Positions 1-11,620 of a DNA stretch of 64,000 bases are shown here, piece by piece (within the stretch, counting starts at the first letter, position 1; every line of letters starts with the position of its first letter). The notes under the pieces were generated by a model that saw nothing but the letters and a program-made list of their open reading frames with translations, had not been told where the DNA came from and ran no database searches. Location: the NCBI GenBank assembly GCA_016584305.1, contig JACEEZ010011998.1, forward strand, positions 58,256-122,255, read 5' to 3'. A program made the translations under genes and the position numbers. Source of the DNA: Chionoecetes opilio (taxonomy: Eukaryota; Arthropoda; Malacostraca; Decapoda; Majidae).

Positions 1-530
1 TCATTGGGGGCATACGCCGGGGAGCGCGTCGCCTCGCCTCCCTACGACGCCACTCCCGGGGTCACCACGCGCGAGTCCCCATACAGGTTCCTTTCCCATA
101 CCAAGCAGCTCTCGACAAGAGACATCAACTTGCCCCAGCCACGAGCCTTGTGGGCGCCCCTTTGGCCTCCTCCACGCCGGATTGTCTCTTACAGATACAA
201 CCCGATGGGAAGGATCGGTTTCAGGGTAGCGTGCCACATGCCCATATAGTCGAAGTTGGCGCTGACGGACTATGCAGGTAATAGGCCTCGATTCAGTCTC
301 ACGGTGCAATCGCTGATTTGACACGTAATCATCCCAGCGATACCCCATGATTCTGCGAAGACACTTATTACCAAAGGCATCGATTCGTCTCTTCAAGTCG
401 CTATTTAGTGTCCATGTCTCACAACCATAGAGTAAGACAAGGATCACAAGCGACTTGAAGGTCAGGTGACCGTCGAAGGGCAACTGCCTACATCGTTTCA
501 TTGCACTTTGGGACAAAGTCATCTCGTTCT
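1..530 (-). mobile_element. Non-LTR retrotransposon (LINE) 3' fragment, copy 1
   Basis: Minus-strand translation gives the region just after the reverse transcriptase fingers/palm of a LINE: YGCETWTL, then LRRIMGYRW, then RLYGHVARYPETDPSHRVV, the usual order in RTE/CR1-like ORF2 C-termini. The reading frame runs off the left edge. The same sequence lies at 6745-7290, where the 3' tail (repeats of CAAT on the plus strand) is visible. Only the last 170 or so residues of a protein normally over 900 aa long are present, so this is a 5'-truncated, inactive copy. It abuts hAT-derived sequence at about 530. The clade assignment is tentative. Confidence 0.8.
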
Positions 531-534
531 TGAG

Positions 535-1256
535 TGGAACGTAACTTGGCCAGAAACTTGTTGATGCAAAGTGCGATATCTTCTACCTGTCGGACACTTT
601 GACAAGCCGAAAATCCTGAACAAGAGCGCCAAGGAAAATACTCCAACCTGTTGCCCTGCAAGGAGGCGATTGCTGCATTCAGCGGGAAATTCAAGTTGTT
701 GTGGTTGAACCACGGGAGAAGAGAGTTTGCTCAGTTTTCTTCCTTGGCAGCTACATCCACGCTAGCTGCTTGATGATGACCTAGTCGTGTATGTGGACCA
801 TCTGAAGCAGCTGCATAATGACATGCAAGCTCGCTTCTCTGACCTCCTCCAAATAACAGTGCCACACTGGTTTGGGGATCCGTTCGTCGCCGATGCATCT
901 GATGTTGATAATCACCCAACAAAAAACTTATAGAAATCCAAACGCCACAACAGCTCAAGCGAGGTTCAAACCCGGGGGGCGCCAGAAGCTGTGGATGAGC
1001 GAAGAAATGCATAAAAAAATACCCACTATTGAAAGATGTGAAGTTGTTCTTACTCGTCTTTCCAACATCCTACTTGGTTGATATCGGCTTCAGTCAGGTC
1101 CATTTCTCTACTGTCGAAGATTCAAAATCGCCTCGAAATCGAGAAAAAGTAAGATCTACGTCTTGCTCTGACGAAGCTGGAGCCAAACAATGACAAGTTG
1201 ACAGCTATGCACAAGTCGCAGGGATCCCATTGAAAAGCGTTGAAGACATATACTGA
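535..1256 (+). pseudogene. hAT transposase C-terminal remnant (ZBED5/GTF2IRD2-like), copy 1
   Basis: Plus-strand frames, broken by several single-base indels, match the C-terminal half of ZBED5/GTF2IRD2-type hAT transposases. LPCKEAIAAFSGK comes first, then DHLKQLHNDMQARFSDLL at about 791, then the hAT dimerisation block around KLWMSEEMHKK. It ends TKLEPN...VEDIY with a stop near 1256. The parallel copy at 7294-8022 has fewer lesions. No BED finger or catalytic N-terminal half is present, so it cannot encode a working transposase. Family assignment rests on remembered motif order, not on a search. Confidence 0.65.
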
Positions 1257-1504
1257 TTTTATATGGATTCTTTGTTGTTTTATAAAAATGTGTGAGTATT
1301 TTCAAATAAATTTTCATCCAAATCCTAAAGTCCATTGATTTTTCATTACAACTAAAGAGAGAGTCCATAGATCTATCCAACTATAGTCATTACTATATGT
1401 ACTTTCAAGAAGCAGTACCTCGGAAAAGCCACGATAACTCAAATTGGCTTGGAGGGGGCCACAGCCGTAAAAAGGTTGAGAAACCCTGAGTCATAAAGTA
1501 CCCC

Positions 1505-1686
1505 TTGTCTGGGTAGATGTGTTTATTTTAAGTACAACACGGCCATCCCCAGCTCTGCAGCCGTGGAAAGACTGTTCTCGCAGGGTCGGACGTCATGAGG
1601 GCCAAAAGAGCGAGTCTAACCTCGGATAATTTGAGAGATTGGCCTTCATGAAGGGGAACATAAACGAGCTCAATATGGACTTATAA
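1505..1686 (+). pseudogene. Second hAT dimerisation-domain remnant, copy 1
   Basis: A short plus-strand stretch encodes the hAT C-terminal dimerisation signature (YFKYNTAIPSSAAVERLFS, then RAKRASLTS, then LAFMKGN). A one-base deletion near 1588 breaks the frame relative to the copy at 8285-8455. It lies only about 250 bp downstream of the first hAT remnant but belongs to a different hAT lineage, so the segment is a patchwork of at least two DNA transposons. The stop is followed by AT-rich sequence. Confidence 0.75.
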
Positions 1687-1834
1687 CCAACGGATCTTAT
1701 GAGAAGTCTTAAGGACTGAGGGCCCGATTCCTTTTTAATAAAATATATTTTGGAGTTGGTGTACTTTACTAATCATTCCCCCCTTTAATTTTCCTTAAGG
1801 TTTTTGGGGAAACCCTTTCAACAATTGGTTTTTT

Positions 1835-1835
1835 N
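1835..1835. other. Ambiguous base N at a sequence discontinuity
   Basis: A single N sits where the 1.8-kb compound repeat stops and unrelated Gypsy sequence begins. The 90 bases before it look like a stretched, error-rich version of the end of the second copy (8500-8585). This is what a low-quality contig end looks like. Confidence 0.7.
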
Positions 1836-1844
1836 TGGGGCCTC

Positions 1845-2045
1845 TGCAGGTTGAAAGCGGCCGGTAAGGTTGTTCCTGGCGTCAACTGCAGTACCGACAA
1901 GCGTCGTGGGTGAAAAACGCGCTGACAGGTTAACACTGCGGACGGCGGTGAATGGAGTTGGGGCAGGATGTGTCGGGCGGGCCACTTGAGAGTTGAGCTT
2001 CTTCAAGTCAACCGTGATTATCACGCCTTTATCCTTAGCCACGAG
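1845..2045 (-). mobile_element. Gypsy reverse transcriptase fragment
   Basis: The minus strand encodes a piece of Ty3/Gypsy reverse transcriptase (KGVIITVDLKKLNSQVARP, then PAPTPFTAVRSVN), closely similar to the corresponding part of Gypsy A at about 28870-28960. The fragment is about 200 bp with no LTR nearby. It begins right after the N at 1835, so it may be a contig edge and not a biological truncation. Confidence 0.7.
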
Positions 2046-2129
2046 GGCGAATACTTATCTTACTTAAGGGAACTCATCACTTAGAGAAATCGATAAGAAA
2101 AAATGTTAGAGATGTTATTTGCTAGATGC

Positions 2130-2325
2130 CAGAAGTCAAAAGTCAACTGATAAAAAAGTATTTAAATTTTTATATTAAATGTATTTAAATACAATGTATC
2201 TAAATACTCATAAAAGTATTTAAATACTGTATTTAGATACAGGACAATCAATGTATTTATTAATACATTTATAAATACACAAATGTATTTAAATACGTAT
2301 TTAAATACAATTGTACTTAAATACT
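2130..2325. repeat. AT-rich repeat of the palindromic motif TATTTAAATAC
   Basis: About 200 bp of irregular repeats built on ATTTAAATAC and GTATTTAAATAC, each nearly self-complementary. It directly precedes the BEL/Pao pol remnant and marks the point where that element is truncated. No gene is seen. Confidence 0.7.
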
Positions 2326-5300
2326 GCCCAGCTCTGTCTACAGCTAATGCAAAATATGTTTGACATGTGCATACGCGGTTCCCACCCGTTGATCAAGTTT
2401 GAGTCTCCAAACAACAATAGTTTCAACATCAGAGTTAATCACGTAGCCAGTGTGGTAAATGTAGAGGGGATTAATGTTAAAGACCATGCAAATCTCAAGA
2501 TAGACTTGGATACATTTTTCAGTATTGAAAGTCTAGGCACACATTATATACCAAAATGTGGAGGGTGCAAATGTGGATCATGCACACTAGGTGATAAAAA
2601 TTGTACAATTAAAGAAGAGAAGGAACTTGCCATGATTACAGAAGGTTTAGAGTACAACTGTAAGGAGAAATATTGGAGTGTCCGATATCCGTGGATCAAA
2701 GACCCTAATGATCTTCCAAATAATATTGATGTGGCTATAGCCAGGATGAAATCAACAGAGAGAAGGTTAAACAAGTTAGGATATGACTATACACAACTGT
2801 ACAATGATCAAATACAGGATATGATAGATAGAGGTGTGGCTAGAAAATTATCTTGGAAGGAAATGAGTGCATATAATGGCCCTGTACACTATATTCATCA
2901 CCATGAAGTTTTAAAGCAGAATTCAACCTCAACCCCAGTCAGGATAGTCTTCAACTCTTCAGCAGATTACAAAGGGCATAAACTTAATTATTATTGGGCT
3001 AAAGGACCGGATGTATTGAATGACCTAGTGGGTATTTTGTTTAGATTCCGCCAAAATACTGTTGCTGTTGTAGGAGATATTTCCAAAATGTACAATGCCG
3101 TAAGATTGGAAGAATTAGAACAGCACACCCATAGATTAGTCTGGCGTGACGTGGATTCCAGTAAAGCCCCTAACCATTATGTGTTGACAGCTGTGGGTTT
3201 TAGAGACAGGTCTAGCGGGGTAATTGCTATAATGGCTCTCAAGAAAACTGCTTTAATGAAGGAGGTTGAATTTCCAGAAGTAAAAGACATCCTAGATAGA
3301 AACTCCTATGTGGATGATATTATATACAGCTGTGATAATATAAATAAAGCCAAACAACTAATGTGTAATATGAATTTAGTTCTACATGAAGAAGGTTTCA
3401 AGATTAAGTATTGGATCATGTCTGGCAATGAAACTATTATTGAAGGACTAAGATTGTTATCTGCTGATGAAGAGAAGCTTCTTGGCTTAAATTGGAATCC
3501 TAAAAAGGATTTTTTTCTTTTCAAGGTTAAGTTAAACTTTGATAGATTTAAAAATAGCAGTCTGGAGGGTGAAAAAGGCATGATTATGTCAGACAGGAGA
3601 ATGCCTAACATCTTAACAAAGAGAATGGTACTCAGTCAAGTAGCTGCAATTTATGATCCGTTAGGATTAGTTATCCCTTACACTTTGAATGGCAAATTGC
3701 TAATGAGGGAGCTTGTTACAATGGGACACTCTGAGGGTATTGCATGTGACTGGGACGATCCGATGCCAGACAAAATGAGAGAGAAGTGGAGCAAATTTTT
3801 TCATGATCTGTATGAGTTGGAGAAATTGTCATACACGAGTTGTGTAAAACCCTCAGGTGCAGTGGGGGATCCCATGCTTGTGATATTCTCAGATGGCAGT
3901 TCCATAGCATATGGGGCATGTGCTTATATTAGGTGGAGTCTGGAAATGGGCCTTTTTGAATCTCAATTGGTCCTTGCTAAGAACAGAATAGCTCCCACCA
4001 AGAAATTGACTATACTTAGATTGGAATTGTGTGGTGCAGTACTGTCATATACACTAAGAGATGTGATTGAGAAGCAATGTGATTGGACATTCAAAACTGT
4101 TGTGCACATTGTTGATTCATCTATAGTAAGAGCACAGATTCAGAGAGAATCATATGGGTTTGGTACATTTGTAGCCAAGAGGGTGGCAGAAATCCAGTCT
4201 AGAACAGACCCTATCGATTGGTGATGGGTTAATACTAAGGACAATCCAGCAGATTTTACCACTAGACCATGTCACCCCAGCACATTACATGATAATTCTG
4301 TGTGGCAAAAGGGGCCAGTCTTCTTATCATACCTCTTTGATGCTTGGCAAATCAGTCAGTTTTGTAATGAGGAAATTCCTGATAAGGTGAGTGTTGTTAT
4401 GACATACGAACAGAAGACCTGTGCTGAAGAAAAGATTAGTGTGATTGACATAACTAAATTTAGTAGTTACATAAAACTGTTGCGCGTTACTGCAAGAGTT
4501 ATTGCAGCATTTAGGGCTAAATCACTAAAGGTTGTAATATGTTTGCCAACTTCCGAGTTAATACGTGAAGCTGAAATGTATATCATCCAGGTAGAACAAA
4601 GGAAACTACACTCTGATTGGAAGACAGCCTACCGTCGATTGGGCCCAAGCATAGACAAAGGTATTATATTTGTAGGAGCAAGAATTGCTAACTGGTTAAA
4701 GGAGAATTGGAACCAAGACAAGTTTATTCTGATGCCATCACAGAGTTGCTTTGTAAATTTGTATATTCAGCACTTGCATAATGCTGATCATAGTGGAGTA
4801 GAGTGCACTTTAGCAAAATTGCAAAGTAAGTTTTGGGTGCTCGGTGCCCGAAGACTCATAAGATCTATTAAGAACAAATGTGTCGCATGCAAAAGATTGG
4901 ATGCTTCAACTGTTGGTTGATCAGGAGATGGGTCAAATTGCCCCGGAAAGATTAAGTCCTGGTCCACCGTTCTATCATACTTCGCTAGATTTGTTTGGTC
5001 CTCATACTATTAGAGATACTGTAAAACGTAGAACCTTTGGGAAAGCATACGGTGTCATATTTAATTGCCTTGTGTCACGAGCAGTTTATGTGAATTTAGC
5101 AGAAAGTTATGACACAAAAGGCTTTTTGACTGTTTTTTAGAGATTTGTGTCTATTAGAGGGTATCCTAAAACCATCCATTCTGATTTGGGAAGTCAATTA
5201 GTTGCTGCTTGCAAGGAATTAAAATTAGATAGATCAAAGTTTGAGGAATGTAGTGCTAGTGGTGGCACCACTTGGGTTTTCAATAAGTCTGCGGACGCCC

Positions 5301-5906
5301 CCTGGCAGAATGGTTGTAGCGAAGCATTAATAAGATCTGTCAAACGTGCTATACTCATTGCTATTGGAGATAACAAGCTGACATTCGGAGAGATGCAAAC
5401 AGTGCTTTTTGAAGTAGCTGATTTATTAAATGCACGGCCAATTGGTATGAAACCTGGTAGTGACCATGAGCTGGGACAGTATTTGTGTCCCAATGATTTG
5501 ATATTGGGTAGAGCAGGTAGTAAAGCTCCAACATGTATTAAATTAGTGGATCAGAGTTACAAGAATAGATTAGAATTCATGCAACGTATTGTTGACTGTT
5601 TTTGGAAAAAATGGCAAAGAGATTATTTTCCAACATTAATAGTGAGGCAAAAGTGGCATGTGGAAAGAAAGAATGTTCAACCTGGTGACATTGTATTGGT
5701 GCAGGATAGCAATACACTCCGTGGACAATGGAAACTTGCTCAAGTAGCAGCAGTTATGCCGAGTAGGGATGGCAAGGTTAGAGACGTTACTGTGCGTTAC
5801 AAGATCCAAAGGCCAGGAAGTGCGTATAAAGGTCAAGATGATGTGTGTGTGAATAGGGTCTGTACATAGATTGGTTGTCCTGCTACCTATTGATGAAAAT
5901 TGTTAA
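2311..5906 (+). pseudogene. pol: BEL/Pao retrotransposon pol, broken
   Basis: This is the polyprotein of a BEL/Pao (Belpaoviridae-type) element. Order along the sequence: a Cys-rich linker (CGGCKCGSC, about 2560); reverse transcriptase with YVDD at residues 333-336 (about 3307); an RNase H/A17-like region with FSDGSS near 3890; the integrase zinc module (H..H then CVAC, 4774-4897); the integrase core with LDLFGP, IHSDLGSQ and the PWQNGCSEA glutamate; and a DUF5641-type tail (GQWKLAQVAAVMP). Lesions seen: in-frame TGA at 4222-4224, a frameshift near 4905, TAG at 5138-5140 and a frameshift near 5860. Gag, protease and a 5' LTR are missing upstream. A short insertional life followed by decay is inferred. 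Confidence 0.9.
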
Positions 5907-6061
5907 TTTGGGTTTGCCGAGTGTATCGTCTGTGACGATAATGGTGCAAGTGTGTAATTTTAACTACTTAATTAATTTGTTTTGTTTAGTATTGCTTAAG
6001 CTCTAACAAGCTGTTTGTGATTTGAGAAAATATGTATTGTTAATTTCTCCTTGTGTGCTGA

Positions 6062-6692
6062 CGGGGTAGGGGAGGGCAGCGGAGTCAAGGTCTGAGGATA
6101 TGTTTAGTGGGGTGGTCAGTGTTTTGGTGAACGGCTGCTGTGTTGGACAATGGACAGTCTTGTTGTCTGCCCAGGAATTACTACTATTAACGACGAATGG
6201 AGCTGAGTATTTGGTGTCCAGTGGAAGGCTATGGGAGGTACCGTGTAAGTACTGAGCCTTGTTTTGTTACCTACAAATATGTGTAAGATTATGGTGTCCA
6301 ATGAAGGGCTTTTAGAGGTTACTTAGAAGTGACGAGTGTTAGTTAACTGAGTATTTGTAGTATTTAGTGTTCGTAAACTTAATTATTCACTTTATTTTAC
6401 TGTAGTGTTTGTTGTTCATTGTCTATCGTTTATTGCAACATAGATGTTTGTAGTACGTATTACTACTTGTAATTGCCCGTAGTTGCTCGTTGGACTACTA
6501 TTACATTTTGTTGCTGCATTTGTGTTTCTAGGTTAATATTTTGCTTCTTTTAGTTTATTTGTAGTGTATTTGCTAGTGTTCAGTGTGTTTAGTGCATTTG
6601 CATTTGTTTAGTCAAGCTTAAAATTACAGGTTGAAACGCTTTGAATAAAGAGCATTGCAGCAGCCCTTTGACCTTCACTGAATATCCAACAA
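6062..6692 (+). mobile_element. Putative polypurine tract and 3' LTR of the BEL/Pao element
   Basis: A purine-rich run at 6062-6083 follows the pol stop by about 155 bp and could be the polypurine tract. From there to about 6692 the sequence is T/G-rich and non-coding, with AATAAA near 6643 as a candidate polyadenylation signal. There is no upstream LTR for comparison, so both ends are estimates. Confidence 0.5.
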
Positions 6693-6744
6693 AGAGAATG
6701 CTAAAAAAAATTAACGACTGGTATTGCACACCGAGCGAGGTCAG

Positions 6745-7290
6745 GTGACCAATCAATCAATCATTGGGGGCATACGCCGGGGAGCGCGTCGCCTCGCCTC
6801 CCTACGACGCCACTCCCGGGGGTCACCACGCGCGAGTCCCCATACAGGTTCCTTTCCCATACCAAGCAGCTCTCGACAAGAGACATCAACTTGCCCCAGC
6901 CACGAGCCTTGTGGGCGCCCCTTTGGCCTCCTCCACGCCGGATTGTCTCTTACAGATACAACCTGATGGGAAGGATCGGTTTCAGGGTAGCGTGCCACAT
7001 GCCCATATAGTCGAAGTTGGCGATGACGGACTATGCAGGTAATAGGCCTCGATTCAGTCTCACGGTGCAATCGCTGATTTGACACGTAATCATCCAGCGA
7101 TACCCCATGATTCTGCGAAGACACTTATTACCAAAGGCATCGATTCGTCTCTTCAAGTCGCTATTTAGTGTCCATGTCTCACAACCATAGAGTAAGACAA
7201 GGATCACAAGCGACTTGAAGGTCAGGTGACCGTCGAAGGGCAACTGCCTACATCGTTTCATTGCACTTTGGGACAAAGTCATCTCGTTCT
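6745..7290 (-). mobile_element. LINE 3' fragment, copy 2, with (ATTG)n tail
   Basis: Second copy of the LINE at 1-530, about 97-98% identical by eye. The protein end (YGCETWTL through GRPQGSWLGQ) is split by one frameshift near 7096. The element's 3' end lies at 6745-6764 as three to four CAAT repeats on the plus strand (ATTG repeats on the coding strand). The same terminus recurs at 15914, which defines the family's 3' end. The 5' truncation is at the hAT junction near 7290. Confidence 0.82.
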
Positions 7291-7293
7291 TGA

Positions 7294-8022
7294 GTGGAAC
7301 GTAACTTGGCCAGAAAACTTGTTGATTGCAAAGTGCGATATCTTCTACCTGTCGGACACTTTGACAAGCCGAAAATCCTGAACAAAGAGCGCCAAGGAAA
7401 ATACTCCAACCTGTTGCCCTGCAAGGAGGCGATTGCTGCATTCAGCGGGAAATTCAAGTTGTTGTGGTTGAACCACGGGAGAAGAGAGTTTGCTCAGTTT
7501 TCTTCCTTGGCAGCTACATCCACGCTAGCTGCTTGATGATGACCTAGTCGTGTATGTGGACCATCTGAAGCAGCTGCATAATGACATGCAAGCTCGCTTC
7601 TCTGACCTCCTCCAAATAACAGTGCCACACTGGTTTGGGGATCCGTTCGTCGCCGATGCATCTGATGTTGATAATCACCCAACAAGAAAACTTAATAGAA
7701 ATCCAAAACGCCACAACAGCTCAAGCGAGGTTCAAACCCGGGGGGCGCCAGAAGCTGTGGATGAGCGAAGAAATGCATAAAAAATACCCACTATTGAAAG
7801 ATGTGAAGTTGTTCTTACTCGTCTTTCCAACATCCTACTTGGTTGATATCGGCTTCAGTCAGGTCATTTCTCTACTGTCGAAGATTCAAAATCGCCTCGA
7901 AATCGAGAAAAAAGTAAGATCTACGTCTTGCTCTGACGAAGCTGGAGCCAAACAATGGGCAAGTTGACAGCTATGCACAAGTCGCAGGGATCCCATTGAA
8001 AAGCGTTGAAGACATATACTGA
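7294..8022 (+). pseudogene. hAT transposase C-terminal remnant (ZBED5-like), copy 2
   Basis: The better preserved copy. Frames in order: ARKLVDCKVRYLLPVGHFD and LPCKEAIAAFSGK (7294-7480), DHLKQLHNDMQARFSDLLQ (7558-7615), then the dimerisation block KYPLLKDVKLFLLVFPTSY and FSQVISLLSKIQNRLEIEK (7780-7910). After a frameshift near 7915 comes TKLEPN...SVEDIY with TGA at 8020-8022. This C-terminal block is the hAT family dimerisation domain. The N-terminal BED finger and catalytic core are absent. Identification is from motif memory and is fairly secure at superfamily level. Confidence 0.72.
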
Positions 8023-8284
8023 TTTTATATGGATTCTTTGTTGTTTTATAAAAATTTGTGAGTATTTTCAAATAAATTTTCATCCAAATCCTAAAGTCCA
8101 TTGATTTTTCATTACAACTGAAGTGAGAGTCCATAGATCTATCCAACTATAGTCATTACTATATGTACTTTCCAAGAAGCAGTACCTCGGAAAAGCCACG
8201 ATAACTCAAATTGGCTTGGAGGGGGCCACAGCCGTAAAAAGGTTGAGAAACCCTGAGTCATAAAGTACCCCTTGTCTGGGTAGA

Positions 8285-8455
8285 TGTGTTTATTTTAAGT
8301 ACAACACGGCCATCCCCAGCTCTGCAGCCGTGGAAAGACTGTTCTCGCAGGGGTCGGACGTCATGAGGGCCAAAAGAGCGAGTCTAACCTCGGACAAATT
8401 TGAGAGATTGGCCTTCATGAAGGGGAACATAAACGAGCTCAATATGGACTTATAA
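8285..8455 (+). pseudogene. Second hAT dimerisation-domain remnant, copy 2
   Basis: Uninterrupted 55-codon frame ending TAA at 8453-8455. It carries KYNTAIPSSAAVERLFSQGS then MRAKRASLTS and FERLAFMKGN, the canonical hAT C-terminal dimerisation signature (SSAAVERLFS). It is orphaned: no catalytic domain lies upstream, where the preceding 260 bp belong to the end of another hAT lineage. Confidence 0.8.
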
Positions 8456-8569
8456 CCAACGGACTCTGAGGAGAAGTCTAAGGACTGAGGGCCTGATTCC
8501 ATTCAATAAATATATTTTGGAGTGTGGTGTACTTATACTAATCATACCCCTTAATTTGCACTTAAGTTG

Positions 8570-10830
8570 ATCAATTGAGTGAGGAATCACAATGAGGACA
8601 GAGCTGAAATGTGAGATATAACATATGTGGGGCGCTGAGGGGTATGTATCAAATACTAATAAATACTAAATAGATTTTCATTATTGTAGATTTTCATAGG
8701 AACTGTATCTGCACTTACATCCCCAGAAAGACGCAAATATTTCCTGACGCGTCTTGGCAACTTTTAAGACACATAATGCAGGGACACTACTTCCATTAAG
8801 CGAGGTTAGCAAGTGCTTTGGGCACTAAACTTGTGACTAAAGTTCTGAGGGGTGCCGCCCCGCGCTCTGTTCCCCGTGCCCCACGTCTTGTGCCCAGCGC
8901 CCCGTGCTCCACGCGAAAGTTTATTAATTGATAGTAATGCGCAATTATTTTAGTTGATAATTATATCATGTAACAAAATGAAAGAATATTAAAGTATCGT
9001 CACATAATTTCATGCTTTACACAAAAATTGTAAGTTATTTTGAAAATGTTGAACCTTGTAGGGTGAGATTTTCGCACTATTTCTACAAAGGTGTGTTTTG
9101 TTGGTAGCATTGAGTTGCTGTGATTTTTTATTTCGTTACCGCCGTGGTGCTTCTATATGGGAATTTGAACACGTGTATTAGAAGTATATAGAAATAGTGA
9201 ATATTATTGGTAGATTAGGTGAGGCTAGGTAACATGAATTAGAACATAGCCAAAATGAAACAAAGACACTAGCTTAGCTTGATTGGTATGATCGACGTAT
9301 TTTTCTCTTATTTTTGTTTCCCATTTTAATATCTCATGCCTATTTTATTAGACAATAAATGTGATCATTACAAGTGTGCTGTAAGGAAAAATTATGAAAT
9401 ACCACAGACCACACAACCTGAATGGGCATCAAAAGTGTGTTGTTAGGTAGAATAATGAAATACCAGAGAATACACAAACCCTACATGGGCATAAGTGTGC
9501 TGTAAGGTATACTGTATAATTGAATATGTTGGTAACGATAACGGGACGGCGGACGATAGAAAACTCCCCAAAAATATAAAACATACATATAAAAAGAATA
9601 TCATCGGAGAAAATACCATTCATGCACCTACAGAAAACAATTATAAACGCGGACACACGTACCACCTACAACACACTACAAAACATACACGCGAAGAAAA
9701 ACAAACTAACATGAGTTCCGCGGTATAGAAGGGGTAAACCTTTAGCCACCACTGTACTGCTGGTGACTTTGGTTGTTTATTTTGATGTTATTTTCAATGG
9801 TTCTTATGGATTAACGCTGCCACCACCCCTTGTTTATGACCCAGGGGAAATCACCAATATGAGGGAAGACAAGTTTCTCGTTCGCATTACAAAACGACTT
9901 ACCTTGAGAGCAAGAATAATGTTTCTAGCATTGGTCGATGAAAATCAGTTGTTTACTTTCTTACTGAGGGTTTGGAATATCAAGAAGACTGAACCAGGTA
10001 ACGTGACGTGTTAGAAGTCTTACACGTATATCTATATAGGTAGGATAATTTAGACGTAGGTTTCTAAGGTAATTTGATGTGTGTAACGTCCTGCAAGGGG
10101 TTCTTTTCCAGTTTTTCTTAATTATCTTCTCCCAACTAGTTAACCATGGAGGTTAGTGAGTTCACCAATCTATGTTAATTACCAAACACAAATGTATAAA
10201 AAAATATATAACTCTCATAGGCTTTTCTCACTCATGACGGGAGGTTCCTTTATACTGCATTTCAGTCTTATGAGACGACATCCATGAAATAATCGTGACA
10301 CTAGTCATGAATAATTGAATGGAAACATACGACGACATGCAAACGAGAAGAGAAATTTCACACAAATTTTCATCTCGAGTATTAACACACAGCAAACAAA
10401 CATACTCGCTCCTTTCTTTCTCCTGAGGGTCCTTTCGACCGGTCAGAGCTCACTAACGTACATAAATTTTTTATACATTTCCTATCCTTGTTTGAATGGT
10501 ATCATTTTCCCTCACTAAGTGCCAGTAAGTGGTAAACAAAGGGAGGGTAGTTAACTCTTGAGAAAATGTGAGAACGTCCGCGAAACCTAACGTGACACCG
10601 AAAGAACATTTCACCGTTTTGCCCTCGGAGAAGGACCGCATGGTGAAAAACACCCTGATGCGTGGTCCATTGATGGTTTTATGACGATGAGGGACTCTGG
10701 GCCGGTATTACCAAAGAGATCATCAGTTAAGAACGTTTATCATAGCTGGAAAAAAGGCCCATTTTTGTACAAACTGGCTGGCGGATATCATAAATTGTGG
10801 GGGGACTATCACAAACCGCGCGGGAGGCTA
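8570..10830. other. No recognisable gene
   Basis: AT-rich DNA with one GC-rich patch at 8845-8915 built from repeats of GCCCCGTG-like words. Two imperfect repeats of the phrase AAGTGTGCTGTAAGG occur near 9376 and 9494. An 83-codon frame at 9763-10014 has no motif I recognise. I see no RNA gene or promoter. Confidence 0.5.
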
Positions 10831-10837
10831 AGAGTGG

Positions 10838-11175
10838 GTTCACCGAGTTCTAGCGCGACTATGATAACGGCTCCGCGACTATGATAAACTTTCCAGCTGT
10901 TAACAGGGCCGAGACACAATAACAGCCTCAGTGAAGAAATATTCGCCCACATAGGGATGTGTTGAGTGAGCTGAGTGATGCACAGGATGGGAAATACCGA
11001 GTAGACCGGTGGGGGGCTAAGGTGGTTCACCGAGTTCTAGCGCGACATGAAAATTTCCTTCCGTCAACAGGGCCGGGACACAATAACAGCCTCAGTGAAG
11101 GAATTTCGCCCCTGGGGATGTTTTGAGTGAGCAAGTGTGCCACGTTAGGAAATACCGATAACCGTATGGGGGCAT
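10838..11175. repeat. Two-unit tandem repeat, about 190 bp per unit
   Basis: Both units contain TTCACCGAGTTCTAGCGCGA, then CAACAGGGCCGRGACACAAT, then AACAGCCTCAGTGAAG, then GATGTKTTGAGTGAG, in the same order with similar spacing. The second starts near 11029 and is a little shorter. The sequence downstream becomes homopolymer-rich. Confidence 0.8.
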
Positions 11176-11620
11176 TTGTTCCTCCCCAACTTTGTAAAAA
11201 GCTTTTAGTCGAAAACATCGCCATTGGCAACTCTGTTTCGTGTTTAACAGATATGTAAAAGGGTACATCTATATGCTTTTTTTTGGGGAATGAATTACTA
11301 ATACTCTCTGTGTCACTCCCCTAAACATGTTATAAACATAAGGGAAAAGAAGTATAAAACCCATAAAACGGGGTTTAAAAGGGATGAATTTACTGTTTAT
11401 ATAACCTTTTAAAGAAACAATGACCTAATTTAGCAGACCCCCTATGATAAAAAATTGTGCTAGTTTCCCCAAATTATGATAAATGGCGTAGGAAAAAATG
11501 TATCATACCCAAGAGTTATGAAAAAAATATTTGTCATAGCTATGATTAATTTTGGGGAAAACCCGGGCCTGTGGTCCACCATTGCGTACAAACCCGCGAG
11601 AGCATCCGTGGTTTTGCTCA

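Larger units (their letters stand above)
6761..8570. repeat. 1.8-kb direct repeat, second copy (first copy 1-1800)
   Basis: Positions 6761-8570 repeat 1-1800 base for base apart from scattered single-base indels and substitutions. The unit is LINE 3' end, hAT remnant one, hAT remnant two. The two copies flank the BEL/Pao remnant in the same orientation. Because the unit is itself a patchwork of three elements, a duplication or assembly event is more likely than independent insertion. The first copy ends at the N at 1835. Confidence 0.9.

Noticed and set aside
4222..4224. In-frame TGA in BEL/Pao pol as programmed readthrough or recoding
   Set aside because: Three further lesions in the same gene and the missing 5' half make simple decay the better explanation.
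9763..10014. 83-codon open frame as a host gene
   Set aside because: No motif, no splice or start context I can support, and no repeat elsewhere in the window.
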